Shown here: positions 18,492 through 26,647 of the stretch, piece after piece
Layout of the letters: each line of letters begins with the position of its first letter
Position numbering within the stretch: position 1 is the first letter of the stretch
From: CAWALV01 sp963782965
Lineage (GTDB): Bacteria; Actinomycetota; Actinomycetes; Acidothermales; Acidothermaceae
Assembly: GCA_963782965.1 (NCBI GenBank)
Contig: CAWALV010000002.1
Coordinates: 372,001-436,000 of the forward strand
Reading direction: 5' to 3'
Length of the DNA stretch: 64,000 nucleotides
Translations under genes and position numbers: made by a program
Notes under the pieces: generated by a model
The model's input: the letters and a program-made list of their open reading frames with translations, nothing else
What the model was told of the DNA's origin: nothing
Databases searched by the model: none

Positions 18492-19156
18492 TCATGCTGG
18501 TGCGTCGGATGCGGTGATTTGGCGAAGGAGCCTGCGGGCGTAGCCGTCGGAGATGCCGAGCGTGTCGCCAAGAGTCTTACCGGTGAGTCGTTGGCCTTCG
18601 CGGGTGTGGGCGTCGTGGAGTTCGCGCGCTCTGCTGAGCAGACCGGCGCGGCGACCCGCTCGCACGCGGGTCGGTTCGTGTGCCAGCAGCAGGTCGTGTC
18701 CAGCCGGCCGTGGCGTCGCCGGTTCCGGTTCTGGCATCGCTTGGTGAACTGGTGCGTCGGACAGTCGGTCGCGTAGCTGGCGCATCAGTAGTTCGAACGA
18801 CAGCACGAGCGTGAGGGGTGGGATCGCGGCGACGAGTCGTGCTACCAGTGTCGGTGGTGCGTGCAGCACGTTGAAGACGACGGACAGTCGCGGAGAACAG
18901 CAGCAGCAGCAGCCACGGGTAGCGGGAGGCGCGCGGCAAGTAGCACGGCGTGCAGGACGGCGAGGCTGGCGGTGATGATGAACCCGTCGACGATGAGTGG
19001 CCAGATCCACGCCAGCGGCCGCGGCACGTGGTTGGTGACGGCGAGTTGGTGCAGCGCGTCGTAGGACAGCACGAACGACCCGGCGGCGAGCAGTAGCACG
19101 CCGGCGGTCGCGGCGTGCTCGAGCCGGGCGATGCCGCTTCGCGGTTCGCTGCTCAT
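18492..19156 (-). pseudogene. DUF2637 membrane protein of an integrative element, frameshifted
   Basis: The frame from 19156 reads MSSEPRSGIARLEHAATAGV, SYDALHQLAVTNHVPRPLAW and IWPLIVDGFIITASLAVLHA, the four-helix signature of DUF2637. The protein continues in other frames (ASRYPWLLLLLFSATV, then FNVLHAPPTLVARLVAAIPP) and ends with a helix-turn-helix-like tail (LGDTLGISDGYARRLLRQI). Frames change twice near 18900-18950. DUF2637 proteins are nearly always found on actinobacterial integrative and conjugative elements, beside the replication initiator. The ATG overlaps the stop of the upstream gene. Confidence 0.72.
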
Positions 19157-20262
19157 ACCGCGACCGCCGCGTCGCGCCGGTGGAGTTGGAGGAGTTGGTG
19201 GGCGCGGCGCAGCACGGTCGCGCGGGTGACCGGTTGCCGTTCGGCGCGCAACTGTTGGCGGGCGTCGGCTTGCAGGTGGACGCGCAGCCCGTCCGCTTCC
19301 GCCAGCTCGGCTTCGACCTGCTCGAGCGAGAGCTCATCCGCGCCGCCACGTGGCGTGAGCCCGCTCGGGTTGCGTGGCCGGTGTTGTGGGGCGGCGTCGT
19401 CCCACCACGGGCCTGCTTCGGCGACGCGCATCGGGTGAGCGGGTGGCGGGGTCGGCGGCGACGATCCGCAACGCTGCCGCGGCGTGCTGCGCGGGCCAGC
19501 CGCGGGCTTTGACCGCGGCCTGCAGGGCGGCGACCAGCGACGGCCGCGCCCACCGCGCCGACGGCCCGCCGGCGTCGCGGCGCAGCGTTCGCCGACCTCG
19601 GCGGTGAACGCGTCGGCGTCGGCGATGCCGAGCCGTTCGAGGAAGCGGTCTTCTTCGACTCGCCACCGGTTCACCACCCCCACCGCCTCGGAGTCGTCGC
19701 GCGTTTGGGGGGTGGAGGAGGTGGTGGTGCTTTGGGTGAAGTGCTCTGGGTTATGCCGCACCGGTGCGGCTACCCCAGCCGCATCCATGCGGCCACCCGC
19801 ACGCTCAACACCGCGCTCGACCTGCCCGAACTCAGCACGGGTAGCCGCAGCTGTGCGGCTACCCGCACGATCCTGTCTCGCGACGTCGTGTCCGGCCGGA
19901 GCCGTCATGCCGGCCGCGGTGGGGCCGTCGGGTGGGTGGGCGTTGAGGTGGTAGCGGTTCGTCAGCCGACGCGCCGCCGGCGTAGCGGTGCTCCACCGTC
20001 ACCGCACCGACGGCGACGAGTTCGCGCATCGCCCGGTCGATGGTGTCCACGGACTTTTGTGCAGCCGGCGGGCGAGGGTGGCCCGGCCGGGCATCCGCGC
20101 ACCGGAGGACTGCCCGTACCTGAGCAGGACGGCGTACAGGCGGATCGCGGTGTCGGAGACGTCGGCGTCGAGCAGCCACTCCGGCACGATCGCGAACCGC
20201 TCCGCCACCTCCAACAACGCCGCATCGACCGCGGCCTCGTACTCGACCGTTGTCTCAGGCAT
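19153..20262 (-). pseudogene. Helix-turn-helix (replication-initiator-like) gene of an integrative element, frameshifted
   Basis: Joining frames from the ATG at 20262 gives about 370 residues: FAIVPEWLLDADVSDTAIRL, MPGRATLARRLHKSVDTIDR (winged helix), AMRELVAVGAVTVEHRYAG, a variable linker, VVNRWRVEEDRFLERLGIAD and a coiled-coil end (SLEQVEAELAEADGLRVHLQ). Such HTH proteins sit beside DUF2637 on actinobacterial elements and probably control replication or transfer. Breaks occur near 20050, 19985, 19570 and 19430. The location just inside the tRNA-Arg fragment supports the element assignment. Confidence 0.65.
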
Positions 20263-20345
20263 TGGCCACCACCGGCGGCGGTGCTAGCGTCATATTCACA
20301 ACGGAATAGCGCCGCGGTCGGAAGTCAGAATGTCGCCACGATTTT

Positions 20346-20369
20346 GACTGCCAAACTGACTGCCAAACC
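20346..20369. repeat. Tandem 12-bp direct repeat near the att site
   Basis: GACTGCCAAACT is followed at once by GACTGCCAAACC, about 85 bases before the tRNA-Arg fragment. Short direct repeats next to an attachment site are often arm sites for integrase or excisionase, but two copies are weak evidence. The surrounding 20263-20452 contains no recognisable gene; I see no integrase. Confidence 0.4.
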
Positions 20370-20452
20370 AGCCGACAACGGCGGACGACGGTGGACCAGC
20401 AGGGAATTTTCACGCGGCAGACGCACTTTTCTGGACCGTGATGGACCCCCGG

Positions 20453-20501
20453 CATCTGACTACGGATCAGAAGGTTGGGGGTTCGAGTCCCTCCGAGCGC
20501 G
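20453..20501 (+). other. tRNA-Arg(ACG) 3' fragment, probable attachment site
   Basis: The sequence folds as the 3' part of a tRNA: anticodon stem TCTGA / TCAGA around loop CTACGGA (anticodon ACG), five-base variable loop, T arm GGGGG-TTCGAGT-CCCTC and acceptor strand CGAGCGC ending at 20500. The D arm and 5' acceptor strand (expected GCGCTCG) are absent upstream, so it is not a functional tRNA gene. A tRNA 3' end beside element genes is the standard right attachment site of an integrated element; the intact tRNA-Arg should lie at the other end, left of the window. Confidence 0.8.
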
Positions 20502-20605
20502 CTCAGAAAAACGCAGGTCAGAGGCCTATTCCGATCACCCCATTCCCGGGGATGGATCTTCAGCGCTGACGGGCGGTCGAATGGGCGCGTCGGCTCAGCG
20601 TCGGC

Positions 20606-20737
20606 TCAGTGCGAGCCGGGGCCCATCACCCCGGTCAGGTGCAGGACGACGAACACGATCACCACGACTGCGATGCCGATGCCGATCAGTATCCGTGTCG
20701 CTCGAGGTGTGGACGTCGGGTCGTTCGGTGTCTGCAT
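20606..20737 (-). CDS. 43-residue single-helix membrane protein
   Basis: A short ORF with a polar, proline- and threonine-rich head (MQTPNDPTSTPRATR), one hydrophobic helix (ILIGIGIAVVVIVFVVLHL) and the tail TGVMGPGSH. Its ATG is 13 bases after the stop of the ABC permease on the same strand, so it is the third gene of that operon. Codon use and amphipathic layout look genuine. Function unknown; an accessory subunit of the transporter is possible. Confidence 0.65.
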   Translation of the reverse strand: MQTPNDPTSTPRATRILIGIGIAVVVIVFVVLHLTGVMGPGSH

Positions 20738-20749
20738 GAGCGCTCCCGG

Positions 20750-21500
20750 TCAGTCGATGTCGCGTCGTTCGATGGCGAGGATTCCGATCGCGGTCGCAGC
20801 GGCCGCGTAGCCGGCTAGCAGCACTGCTCCCAGCGCCGGCGCGAGCAAGGTGGCGCCTCCGGCGTTGGGCATCAGCCCGGCCAGCGCGCCGCCGGTGGCA
20901 CCGGGGGCGTACTTCGCGATACCCGGCACGTTGCCGATGAGGATGTTTTCAATCAGCAGCAGCCACACGCAAAGGCCGACCACCGCCGTGACCTGGCTAC
21001 GCACGACTGCGCCGATACCCGTGCCGAGGATTGCCCACAGCGCGCCGCCGGCAGCCCCGCCCCCGATCAGCTGCGCAAAGTCGCCGGCACCGAGGGCGAC
21101 CGGGATGCCGCGCATCGCAAGGCCGGCGCTGCCGATCGCGGCGACGAGCCCGGCCGCGATCAGCCCGATGAAGAGTCCCGCCAGGCCGGCTGCGACCGCC
21201 TTGGCGCCGAGCACGCGGGTGCGGTCGGGGTTGGCGAGCAGTGTCGGGCGGATCATGCCGGTGCGGTGTTCGCCGGTGATGCCGATCGCTCCGCTGAGGG
21301 CGGCGAACAATGCGCCGATGGTTGCGCCCCAGCCGAACACCTTCGGTTGGTTCGCCGCTTGGCTCAGGTCCGACGCGCTCAGAGTGAAGACGTGCAGGCA
21401 CACCACAAGCAAGGCGACGCCGACCATCGACGCGAGAAGGATCGGGTGCGGTACGTGTCGTCCGCTGCTTCAACAGCTCCGAGCGCAGTTGGCCGATCAT
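20750..21500 (-). CDS. ABC-2 type transporter permease, frameshifted near 21445
   Basis: The N-terminus MIGQLRSELLKQRTTRT is typical of ABC-2 permeases; its ATG overlaps the stop of the ATPase gene (ATGA). The rest (ILLASMVGVALLVVCLHVFT, EHRTGMIRPTLLANPDRTRV, LIGLIAAGLVAAIGSAGLAM and four further helices) is in another frame after one indel around 21440-21455. Family length is about 250 residues, as here. It would form the membrane channel for the ATPase at 21497; the substrate is unknown, and relatives often handle antibiotics or lipids. If the indel is real the transporter is inactive. Confidence 0.82.
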
Positions 21501-22273
21501 GGTTGGCTCTTTCCGGTGAGTTCGAGGTAGAGCTGTTCGAGCGAGCCGCTGTCGGGCAGTTCGGCCATCGACACGGTGGCCACCAGCCGGCCCCGGTCGA
21601 TGATCACGACCCGGTCCACACTCTGCGCGACCTCGGCGAGCAGGTGGCTCGAGACCAAAACCGTTCCCCCGCCGGCGGCGAACTGGCGGAGGAAACCGCG
21701 AAGCCAGTGCACGCCCGCCGCGTCGAGACCGTTCGCCGGCTCGTCGAGCACGAGTAGCTCAGGCTCCCCGAGCAGTGCGCCGGCCAAGCCGAGCCGCTGC
21801 CGCATGCCCAGGGAGTAGCCGCCGACGGCGCGGCGAGCGGCGCCGTCCAACTCGACGAGTTCGAGCAGCTCATCGACCCGGCTGGCGTCGATGCCCGTGG
21901 CGAAAGCAAGCGCGCGCAGGTGACCCCGGCCGCTGCGGCCGGGGTCGAAATCGCCCGACTCGAGCAGCGCGCCTATGCGTCTGCTCGGGTTCGGGAGGTC
22001 GCGGTAGCGGTGGCCGAAGACGAGGGCCTCGCCCGCGGTGGGGCGGGCGAGCCCGAGCAGCAGCCGCAGGGTGGTGGTCTTGCCCGCACCGTTGGGGCCG
22101 AGGAACCCGGTAACCGTGCCGGCGTCGAGGGAGAAGCTCAGCGCGTCGACGGCGAGTGCCCGCCCGAAGCGTTTGGTCAAAGCGCGCACCGCCACGACGG
22201 GCTGGCCCGCGTCGCCCTCCGGGTTGTCCGGAAGCTGCTGCTCGTCGTGCGTCGACGTCCTCATCGGGTCCAT
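21497..22273 (-). CDS. ABC transporter ATP-binding protein
   Basis: Walker A GFLGPNGAGKTTTLRLL, Q loop in RRIGALLESGDF, signature YSLGMRQRLGLA, Walker B PELLVLDEPANGLDAAG and the H-loop histidine in VSSHLLAEV are all present. ATG choices at 22273 and 22264 precede the domain; I give the longer. It belongs to the drug/bacitracin exporter-type ABC-2 class. Operon with the permease and small membrane protein, and divergent from a histidine kinase-response regulator pair that probably controls it. Confidence 0.9.
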   Translation of the reverse strand: MDPMRTSTHDEQQLPDNPEGDAGQPVVAVRALTKRFGRALAVDALSFSLDAGTVTGFLGPNGAGKTTTLRLLLGLARPTAGEALVFGHRYRDLPNPSRRIGALLESGDFDPGRSGRGHLRALAFATGIDASRVDELLELVELDGAARRAVGGYSLGMRQRLGLAGALLGEPELLVLDEPANGLDAAGVHWLRGFLRQFAAGGGTVLVSSHLLAEVAQSVDRVVIIDRGRLVATVSMAELPDSGSLEQLYLELTGKSQP

Positions 22274-22385
22274 GTCAATCACGATCGGACGACGGGCGGC
22301 GCACCGCATCCTGCTGGCGGGGTGTTCGAGTCACCCCCGCCGGGGTATGGCGCGGCGGCCAGGCGGCGCTAGCGTCGCGGGTGCC

Positions 22386-23528
22386 ATGCATGAACGCGAC
22401 CTCAGACTCGTCGACGCCGCGGTCCCGGCTCTGGTCGGGGCCGTGATCGTGGTTGGAGACACGCTCCACGATGGCGCCAGCGCGCGGCCCGCTCCACTGC
22501 TCCTCGGGCTCGCCGCCGCAGGTGCCCTCGCCGCACGTCGCCGGTGGCCCGGCTGGACCCTCGCCGTCACCGGCGCCCTGGTCGTGGTCATCTTCCACTT
22601 CGACCGGACCGCCGCAACCGTGGCGGTCCTCGCCCCGGCGGTCGCGCTGTTCTCGGTGGCATTGCGCCGCGGCCGCTTGGAGCAGATCGTTGCCGGGATC
22701 GTCGCTGTCGCGGCGGTCATCACCGCCGATGCCGCACATTCGGGCAGCCCGACGCTCGGCCAAACGGGTGCGCACGTTCTGCTGGTGGCGGTGCCGCTGC
22801 TGGCAGCCGAAGTGATCCGCACCCACCGGGCGAACATGCGCTTAGTCGTGGAGCAACTGGAGTTGAACGAACAAGCTCGCGAGCAGGACGCCGCGAGCCG
22901 CGCCGCCCAGGAGCGGATGCGTATCGCACGCGACCTGCATGACGTCGTCGCCCACACGCTGACCGAGATCAATGTGACGGCCGCGGCGGCAGCCGAACGT
23001 GCGGACGACGGCGATGAACGTGTCGCGCTCGAACAGATCGAGCGCACCAGCCATGACGCGATCGGTGAACTGCGCACGATCGTCGGCGTGCTGCGTGGCC
23101 CCGATTCCGGGGCGCCGCCGCACGCACCGACGCCAGGCGTGGGCGACATCCCCGACCTCGTCGCCCGAGCCTGCGCCGCAGGGTTCGACGTCCAACTGGA
23201 CGTCGAAGGGTCCGGGCCGAAGCAGATGCCGGAGGCGGTCTCGTTGGCGGCGTACCGGATCGTCCAGGAATCACTGACCAACGTTCGCCGCCATGCCGCC
23301 GGCGCGGCCGCCACCGTCGTCCTGCGTTACGGCGCCACGGGCGTGACGATAACGGTCGACAACGGCGTGGGCGACGGCACCGGCGGCGGGCGCGTCAGCG
23401 GCCAGAATGGCGTCGGCATCGCCGGAATGCGTGAGCGCGCCGTCGCCGCCGGCGGCCGGCTGACCGCCGGCCCGCACAGCCACGGCTTTCGTGTTCATGC
23501 CGATCTCCCGTACGACGTCAAGCAATGA
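22386..23528 (+). CDS. Sensor histidine kinase, HisKA_3 type
   Basis: About 380 residues. Five or six transmembrane helices occupy the first ~150 (PLLLGLAAAGALAARRRW, WTLAVTGALVVVIFHF), followed by the dimerisation helix with the phosphorylated histidine (RIARDLHDVVAHTLTEI) and an ATPase domain (AAYRIVQESLTNVRRHA, GVGIAGMRERAVAAGG). The short extracellular loops suggest it senses membrane or envelope stress. The stop overlaps the response regulator ATG. It is divergent from the ABC transporter genes, the usual layout of NarL-type systems that switch on an exporter. Confidence 0.9.
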   Translation: MHERDLRLVDAAVPALVGAVIVVGDTLHDGASARPAPLLLGLAAAGALAARRRWPGWTLAVTGALVVVIFHFDRTAATVAVLAPAVALFSVALRRGRLEQIVAGIVAVAAVITADAAHSGSPTLGQTGAHVLLVAVPLLAAEVIRTHRANMRLVVEQLELNEQAREQDAASRAAQERMRIARDLHDVVAHTLTEINVTAAAAAERADDGDERVALEQIERTSHDAIGELRTIVGVLRGPDSGAPPHAPTPGVGDIPDLVARACAAGFDVQLDVEGSGPKQMPEAVSLAAYRIVQESLTNVRRHAAGAAATVVLRYGATGVTITVDNGVGDGTGGGRVSGQNGVGIAGMRERAVAAGGRLTAGPHSHGFRVHADLPYDVKQ

Positions 23529-24202
23529 TCCGCGTGCTCGTCGCCGACGATCAGGCCGCCGTGCGCGACGGCCTGGCCGCCATCGTCGACGCGCAACCCA
23601 CGATGAGCGTCGTGGCGCGTGCTGCCACCGGCCGCGAAACCATCGACCACGCGCGCCGCACCTTCCCCGACGTCATCTTGATGGACGTCCGGATGCCGAT
23701 ACTCGACGGGCTCGAGGCGACCCGAATCGTTTGTGCTGACCCGACGTTGCGGCGCACCCGCGTGCTCGTCCTCACGACGTTCGACTTGGACGAGTACATC
23801 TACGAGGCGCTGCGCGCCGGCGCGTCGGGTTTCCTCCTCAAGGACACACCGCGCGCGGAACTGCTCCACGCCATCGAGGTCGTCGCCGCAGGGGAGGCCC
23901 TCCTTTCGCCCAGCGTCACGCGCCGGCTGATCGAGGAATTCGCCGCACGGCAAGACCCGCCGCAACCGTCACCTCGGCTCGCCGAACTCACCGGGCGGGA
24001 GCGCGACATTCTGCTCCTCGTCGCGCGCGGACTCAGCAATGCCGAAATCGCCGGCCACCTCTTCATCAGCCCACTCACCGCGAAGAGTCACGTCCGCAAC
24101 ATCTTGCACAAACTCGACTGCCACGATCGGGCGGCCCTCGTGGCGCTTGCGTACGAGGCCGGCCTCGTCACCCCCGGCGGCGGGTCCCCTGGTCGCCGGT
24201 GA
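23525..24202 (+). CDS. NarL/LuxR-family response regulator
   Basis: A receiver domain with acidic residues near the start (VLVADDQAAVRDGL), the phosphoacceptor aspartate in VILMDVRMPILDGLEATR and lysine in GFLLKDTPRAELL, followed by a LuxR helix-turn-helix (LTGRERDILLLVARGLSNAE, SPLTAKSHVRNILHKLDCHD). 225 residues is the family length. Its ATG overlaps the kinase stop by four bases. The likely target is the divergent ABC operon. Confidence 0.92.
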   Translation: MIRVLVADDQAAVRDGLAAIVDAQPTMSVVARAATGRETIDHARRTFPDVILMDVRMPILDGLEATRIVCADPTLRRTRVLVLTTFDLDEYIYEALRAGASGFLLKDTPRAELLHAIEVVAAGEALLSPSVTRRLIEEFAARQDPPQPSPRLAELTGRERDILLLVARGLSNAEIAGHLFISPLTAKSHVRNILHKLDCHDRAALVALAYEAGLVTPGGGSPGRR

Positions 24203-24283
24203 GAGCGGTCGCGCCGACGACCGATGAATGTTGCAGGGCCTAGGCGTCAGACACCAGGACGAGTCGAGGATGAGGAGCAGACC

Positions 24284-24694
24284 ATGCCGGGACCGACCCC
24301 GTACCTGCACTTTCGAGGTACCGCCCGTGACGCGTTAGTCTTCTACGCTGCCGTCTTCGATTGTTCGACCCAGCTGCATACGTTCGAGGAGTTCGGTCGC
24401 ACCGACGGACCGGCGCAGGCCGTTGCGCACGGTTACCTGCGCGACGGTGCGGTCGAGATGTTCGCTGCCGATGTGTTCGGTGACGAGCCCGCGCTCCGGT
24501 GCGAAGGGATGATGCTCTCGTTGTTGGGCACCGCTCCTCCCGCCACGTTGCGAAGCTGGTTCGCCAAACTCGCGGAGGGTGGCCGGATCGTGGACGATTT
24601 GCAGTCGCGCCCGTGGGGCGCGTCCGACGGCCAGGTCATCGACCGCTACGGCTTGCGCTGGCTCATCGGGTTCGAGGACGACGACACGCCCTGA
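24284..24694 (+). CDS. VOC/PhnB-like (glyoxalase-fold) protein
   Basis: 136 residues reading MPGPTPYLHFRGTARDALVF, YAAVFDCSTQLHTFEEFG, LRDGAVEMFAADVFGDEP and WGASDGQVIDRYGLRWLI. This is the PhnB-like branch of the vicinal oxygen chelate superfamily, common as single genes in actinobacteria. The fold can bind a metal, but not all ligands are obvious here, so it may be a binding protein rather than an enzyme. The ATG at 24284 is preceded by GAGGAGCAG; the frame opens earlier at 24224 without a good ribosome site. Confidence 0.85.
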   Translation: MPGPTPYLHFRGTARDALVFYAAVFDCSTQLHTFEEFGRTDGPAQAVAHGYLRDGAVEMFAADVFGDEPALRCEGMMLSLLGTAPPATLRSWFAKLAEGGRIVDDLQSRPWGASDGQVIDRYGLRWLIGFEDDDTP

Positions 24695-24791
24695 ACGCGT
24701 TCGACCGTACGCAGTCGCCCGACCGGCCCTGACTACAGTGCGCCCTCTGGCGTGCCGATGGGGTGATGAAGAGCCGGCGGGAGGAAAACGA

Positions 24792-24821
24792 ATGTCTGCT
24801 CAGCTGAGCGACTCCCGTTGA
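24792..24821 (+). other. Nine-codon leader ORF overlapping the GGDEF/EAL start
   Basis: GGAGGAAAACGA precedes ATG at 24792, which opens MSAQLSDSR and then a TGA at 24819-24821. The TTG that starts the long GGDEF-EAL frame is at 24818-24820, overlapping that stop. Either translation of the long gene is coupled to a tiny leader peptide, or a single-base indel separates the true start from the rest of the protein. Confidence 0.5.
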
Positions 24822-26599
24822 CCGAGGAACCGACGCCAAGCGACCACGTCGACGGACTCGACGCCGCCCGTCCCATCCTGAACGCGATCGCGCAGCCGGT
24901 CGTCGTCACCGACAGCGTCGGCATCGTTCTCTACTGGAACCCTGCCGCGGCAGCGCTCTACGGCTACTCCGAAACCGATGCGATGGGCAAGTCCGTCATG
25001 GATTTGCTCGGGAACGCTGCCGAGCCGCCCGTCATGGAAGCGATCGCCGCCGATGTGTTGGCCGGGCGACCCTGGAGTGGCGAGCTGGCAAGCCGAACGG
25101 CTGACGGCACTGTCCTGGCGTTGCTGGCGACGATTACCCCGCTTCTCCAAGGCCGGCGAACTCCGGTCGCGCTGATCGCGACCTCGGTCGATATCACCGC
25201 CGCCGTCAAGAATCGGGCGTTGCTCACGACCGCGCTGGCGCGGGTGGAACAACAAAGCGATGAACTTCGCCACCAGGCTTTGCACGACACCCTCACCGGA
25301 TTACCGAACCGCGCGTTGCTGGTTGACCGCGCCGAGCAGATGCTCGGACGAGCACGTCGACAGCACCACCGAATCGCCGCCCTCTTCGTCGACCTCGACA
25401 ATTTCAAAGACGTCAACGACAGCCTCGGGCGAGATGCAGGTGACCAACTCCTGAAAGCAGTCGGCGCTCGGCTGAGCCGTGCGCTGCGGCAGTCGGACAC
25501 CGTTGGCCGGCTCGGCGACGACGAGTTCGTCGTCATCGTCGAGGGCAATGCACTCGACGCCGGATCCGAACTCGTGGCGGAGCGCATTCTGGAGGTGTTG
25601 CGGGTACCGTTCCTGCTCACCGCCGCCGACGGCACCCCGGTCCACCACTCGTTGACCGCGAGCATCGGGATCGCCGAAGGCAATCGCGACAGTGCCGACG
25701 AGCTCCTTCGCGACGCCGACATGGCGCTGTATCGAGCCCAGACCTCTGGCCGTGATCAGTTCCGGGTCTTCAAATCGGAAATGCGCACTGCGATGCATGA
25801 CCGGGTAATCCTGGAAGCCGATCTGCGGACCGCGCTGCTGAGCGGCGAGTTCTTCTTGGAGTATCAGCCGACGGTCGATCTCGCCGAATTCGCCCCCAAA
25901 GGGGTGGAAGCGCTGCTGCGCTGGCGTCATCCGACGCGCGGAGTGGTGGCACCGCTGGAATTCATCCCCAAACTCGAGGAGACCCGGCTCATCCTGCCGG
26001 TCGGCGCGTGGGTGCTCGCGGAAGCGTGCCGTCAAGGCGCTGTCTGGCACCGCATGGGATACCCGGTTGCCGTTGCGGTCAACGTCTCCGCCGTCCAACT
26101 CGAGTCGGCCAACTTCGTGACCGAGGTCGACATCGCGCTGACCAGCAGTGGACTCCCGCCCGGCGCCCTGGTCCTGGAGATCACCGAAAGCGTCCTCATG
26201 CGTGACGCACCGACGACGACTGCCCGCCTCAACGCACTCAAAGCCACCGGCGTCAAGATCGCGATCGACGACTTCGGCACCGGCTACTCCTCGCTCGCAT
26301 ACCTTCGCCAATTCCCGGTCGACATCCTCAAGATCGACCAGTCGTTCGTCAGCGCCATCGACGAATCCACCGAGGCCGATGCGCTCCTGCACACACTCGT
26401 CCAGCTGGGCCAGCAACTCGGGCTCGAAATCATCGCCGAAGGAATCGAGACCGGGGACCAGTTGCGACGGCTCCGCCTCCAGCAGTGCGACGTCGGCCAG
26501 GGCTTCCTGATCGCCCGCCCCATGAGCGCGGAGAGCATCCCGACCTTCCTCGCCGATCCGTCCGCGAACCTGACGGACCTCTTAGCGCTGTCGACCTGA
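24818..26599 (+). CDS. PAS-GGDEF-EAL cyclic-di-GMP signalling protein
   Basis: Domains in order: a PAS sensor (about residues 15-125; PVVVTDSVGIVLYWNPAAAA), a diguanylate cyclase domain (about 145-305; HDTLTGLPNRALLVDRAEQM) and an EAL phosphodiesterase domain (about 325-575). The GGDEF signature reads GRLGDDEFVVI, so its second glycine is aspartate and cyclase activity is uncertain. The EAL domain keeps VEALLRWRHP, DDFGTGYSSL and KIDQSFV and should hydrolyse c-di-GMP. No transmembrane segment, so it is cytoplasmic. The TTG start overlaps a leader stop; the ribosome site belongs to the ATG at 24792. Confidence 0.88.
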   Translation: MTEEPTPSDHVDGLDAARPILNAIAQPVVVTDSVGIVLYWNPAAAALYGYSETDAMGKSVMDLLGNAAEPPVMEAIAADVLAGRPWSGELASRTADGTVLALLATITPLLQGRRTPVALIATSVDITAAVKNRALLTTALARVEQQSDELRHQALHDTLTGLPNRALLVDRAEQMLGRARRQHHRIAALFVDLDNFKDVNDSLGRDAGDQLLKAVGARLSRALRQSDTVGRLGDDEFVVIVEGNALDAGSELVAERILEVLRVPFLLTAADGTPVHHSLTASIGIAEGNRDSADELLRDADMALYRAQTSGRDQFRVFKSEMRTAMHDRVILEADLRTALLSGEFFLEYQPTVDLAEFAPKGVEALLRWRHPTRGVVAPLEFIPKLEETRLILPVGAWVLAEACRQGAVWHRMGYPVAVAVNVSAVQLESANFVTEVDIALTSSGLPPGALVLEITESVLMRDAPTTTARLNALKATGVKIAIDDFGTGYSSLAYLRQFPVDILKIDQSFVSAIDESTEADALLHTLVQLGQQLGLEIIAEGIETGDQLRRLRLQQCDVGQGFLIARPMSAESIPTFLADPSANLTDLLALST

Positions 26600-26647
26600 G
26601 AGAGTCGCGCACGCGACGACGGTAGACAGGCGCAGATCCACGCCGGG

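Noticed and set aside
20453..20501. Complete tRNA-Arg gene
   Set aside because: No D arm or 5' acceptor strand exists in the 100 bases upstream, so it cannot be a working tRNA.
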